A stretch of 7,599 nucleotides of DNA from an uncultured Zetaproteobacteria bacterium (lineage in GTDB: Bacteria; Pseudomonadota; Zetaproteobacteria; Mariprofundales; Mariprofundaceae), in assembly GCA_947311795.1 (NCBI GenBank), contig CAMZLX010000091.1, positions 1 to 7,599 on the forward strand. Direction: 5' to 3'. Each line of letters begins with the position of its first letter. Position 1 is the stretch's first letter. A model generated the notes under the pieces. The model had not been told where the DNA came from and did not search any database. It saw only the letters and a program-made list of their open reading frames with translations. Both the position numbers and the translations under genes were made by a program. Below are positions 6,227 through 7,599 of this stretch, piece by piece.

Positions 6227-7599
6227 ATGAGCAATGATAAACCCACCCGTACTGAACATGATTCTATGGGTAACATGCAAGTGCCAGCATCAGCCATGTA
6301 TGGCGCAAGCACTGCGCGCGCAGTAGAAAATTTCCCCGTTTCAAACCTGCGTTTTTCACGTGTGTTTATCAAAGCACTGGGCAACATCAAAGCAGCAGCG
6401 GCATCCGTAAACCAATCCCTAGGTAAATTAGAATCCGATAAAGCCAAGCACATCCAACATGCAGCCCAAACCGTCGCAAGTGGTGAGTATGACAGCCAAT
6501 TTGTCTTGGACATTTTTCAAACAGGTTCTGGCACATCCACCAATATGAATGCCAATGAAGTGATTGCTTTTGTTTGTAATCAACAAAATGCAACGGGCAT
6601 TCATCCCAATGATGATGTGAATATGGGTCAATCTTCCAATGATGTGATTCCAACAGCCATTCACCTTGCTGCCAGCGATGTGTTGGTGCATCAGCTTTTG
6701 CCCGCACTGCAACACTTACATGCCATATTGCAAAGCAAAGCCGAAGAAACACGTAACATTATTAAAATTGGGCGTACCCACTTGATGGATGCAACACCCA
6801 TTACCTTGGGGCAAGAAATATCTGCGTGGGCAAGGCAAATTGAGTTAGGCATTTTAAGGCTTGAAGCTTGTTTACCACGCATTACCGAACTTGCCCAAGG
6901 CGGCACTGCCGTTGGCACAGGCTTGAACACGCACCCTGAATTTGGCAATCGTATGGCAAATGAATTATCAAAAGTCTATGACATTCCCTTCACCGAAGCC
7001 GCCAATCATTTTGAAGCTCAAGCCGCGCAAGATGCTGCGGTTGAACTCTCAGGTGCGCTCAAAACAGTTGCTGTATCCTTGGTTAAAATCGCCAATGATG
7101 TGCGCTTATTAAATATGGGGCCGCGTTGTGGTGTGGCTGAAATATCTGTGCCTGCCGTACAACCCGGCTCATCCATCATGCCAGGCAAAGTAAACCCTGT
7201 GATTGCTGAATCCATGGCGCAAGTGTGCGCACAGGTGATTGGCAATGATGCAGCGATTACCTTTGGTGGTGCATCAGGATTATTGGATTTGAACGTGATG
7301 CTGCCCATGATTGCCCACAATCTTTTAGAGTCTGAAGAAATCCTAGCCAATGCATGTTTAATGTTTGCCGACAAATGTATCGCAGGGCTTGAAGCCAATG
7401 CGGATAAATGCGAACAACAAATTGCTTGGAGCATGAGTATGGTCACGTCGCTTGCGCCCATTATTGGTTATGAAAAAGCATCCGCAATCGCAAAACAAGC
7501 AGTCAAAGAAGGTAAAACGGTGCGTGATATTTGTGTAGCAAAAAAGCTTATGCCTGAAAGTGAATTGGATAAATTGCTTGACCCTAATTCTATGCTTTC
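6227..7599 (+). CDS. fumC: Class II fumarate hydratase (fumarase C), 3' end outside window
   Basis: The enzyme interconverts fumarate and L-malate in the cytosol as an iron-free, oxygen-stable homotetramer. The visible 457 codons cover nearly all of a usual 460-465-residue enzyme, and the frame is still open at the window end. Family blocks in order are TRTEHDSMGNMQVPA (7-21), GSGTSTNMNANEV (100-112), GQSSNDVIPTA (134-144), GRTHLMDATPITLGQE (182-197), GGTAVGTGLNTHPEF (225-239) and GSSIMPGKVNPV (314-325). His185, Ser315 and Lys321 correspond to E. coli FumC His188, Ser318 and Lys324. The MPGKVNP form favours fumarase over aspartase, which usually has MPAKVNP. The normally conserved GGASGNFELN block reads GGASGLLDLN (347-356), a mild deviation. 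The ATG at 6227 has GGAG six bases upstream and lies 11 bases after the phosphatase stop, so it is probably in the same operon. Aspartate ammonia-lyase or another superfamily lyase is a less likely alternative. Confidence 0.87.
   Translation, partial: MSNDKPTRTEHDSMGNMQVPASAMYGASTARAVENFPVSNLRFSRVFIKALGNIKAAAASVNQSLGKLESDKAKHIQHAAQTVASGEYDSQFVLDIFQTGSGTSTNMNANEVIAFVCNQQNATGIHPNDDVNMGQSSNDVIPTAIHLAASDVLVHQLLPALQHLHAILQSKAEETRNIIKIGRTHLMDATPITLGQEISAWARQIELGILRLEACLPRITELAQGGTAVGTGLNTHPEFGNRMANELSKVYDIPFTEAANHFEAQAAQDAAVELSGALKTVAVSLVKIANDVRLLNMGPRCGVAEISVPAVQPGSSIMPGKVNPVIAESMAQVCAQVIGNDAAITFGGASGLLDLNVMLPMIAHNLLESEEILANACLMFADKCIAGLEANADKCEQQIAWSMSMVTSLAPIIGYEKASAIAKQAVKEGKTVRDICVAKKLMPESELDKLLDPNSML

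Noticed and set aside
7018..7461. 147-residue open frame on the minus strand inside fumC
   Set aside because: It is antisense to a strongly conserved fumarase domain; its length is explained by the codon bias of the plus-strand gene.

Overview
The window looks like a bacterial chromosome segment with moderate GC (roughly mid-40s % by eye). Genes are tightly packed and all on the + strand. No mobile elements, RNA genes or CRISPR repeats are visible. The gene families suggest a Gram-negative proteobacterium: a secreted protease with a proteobacterial-style C-terminal sorting signal, a DUF1538 transporter with PII proteins, and an iron-free class II fumarase. A marine or iron-oxidising lineage such as Zetaproteobacteria is possible, but this is only a weak impression and the sequence does not prove it.

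Layout: (1) bases 1-287 hold the 3' end of a YtqB/MnmM-type SAM-dependent methyltransferase. (2) Nine bases later comes a 565-residue exported zinc metalloprotease of the MXAN_6640 type (297-1994). It has a signal peptide, an HEFFH active site, a DxNGDG-type calcium-loop insert and a Ser-rich, Cys-containing C-terminal anchoring/sorting tail. (3) A 71-base gap holds a plausible sigma-70-type promoter and a perfect 8-bp inverted repeat that contains the next gene's Shine-Dalgarno sequence. (4) From 2066 a compact five-gene cluster follows: a fused double-DUF1538 membrane protein, two consecutive divergent PII-like proteins, a six-TM HAMP-SpoIIE (PP2C-type) phosphatase, and a class II fumarase that runs off the window's end. 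Junctions are overlaps of 4, 8 and up to 26 bases, then an 11-base gap, so this is very probably one transcript.

How they may work together: DUF1538 proteins are membrane proteins, and a two-gene pair of them has been reported as a Na+(K+)/H+ antiporter (UmpAB). PII proteins commonly gate membrane transporters in response to nucleotides or small metabolites. The cluster therefore reads as a transporter with two dedicated PII-type regulators, followed by a membrane-anchored Ser/Thr phosphatase and a TCA-cycle enzyme. The transporter-PII link is well supported by gene order and overlap. A functional role for the phosphatase and fumarase in the same system is inference. This cluster is the most interesting item in the window.
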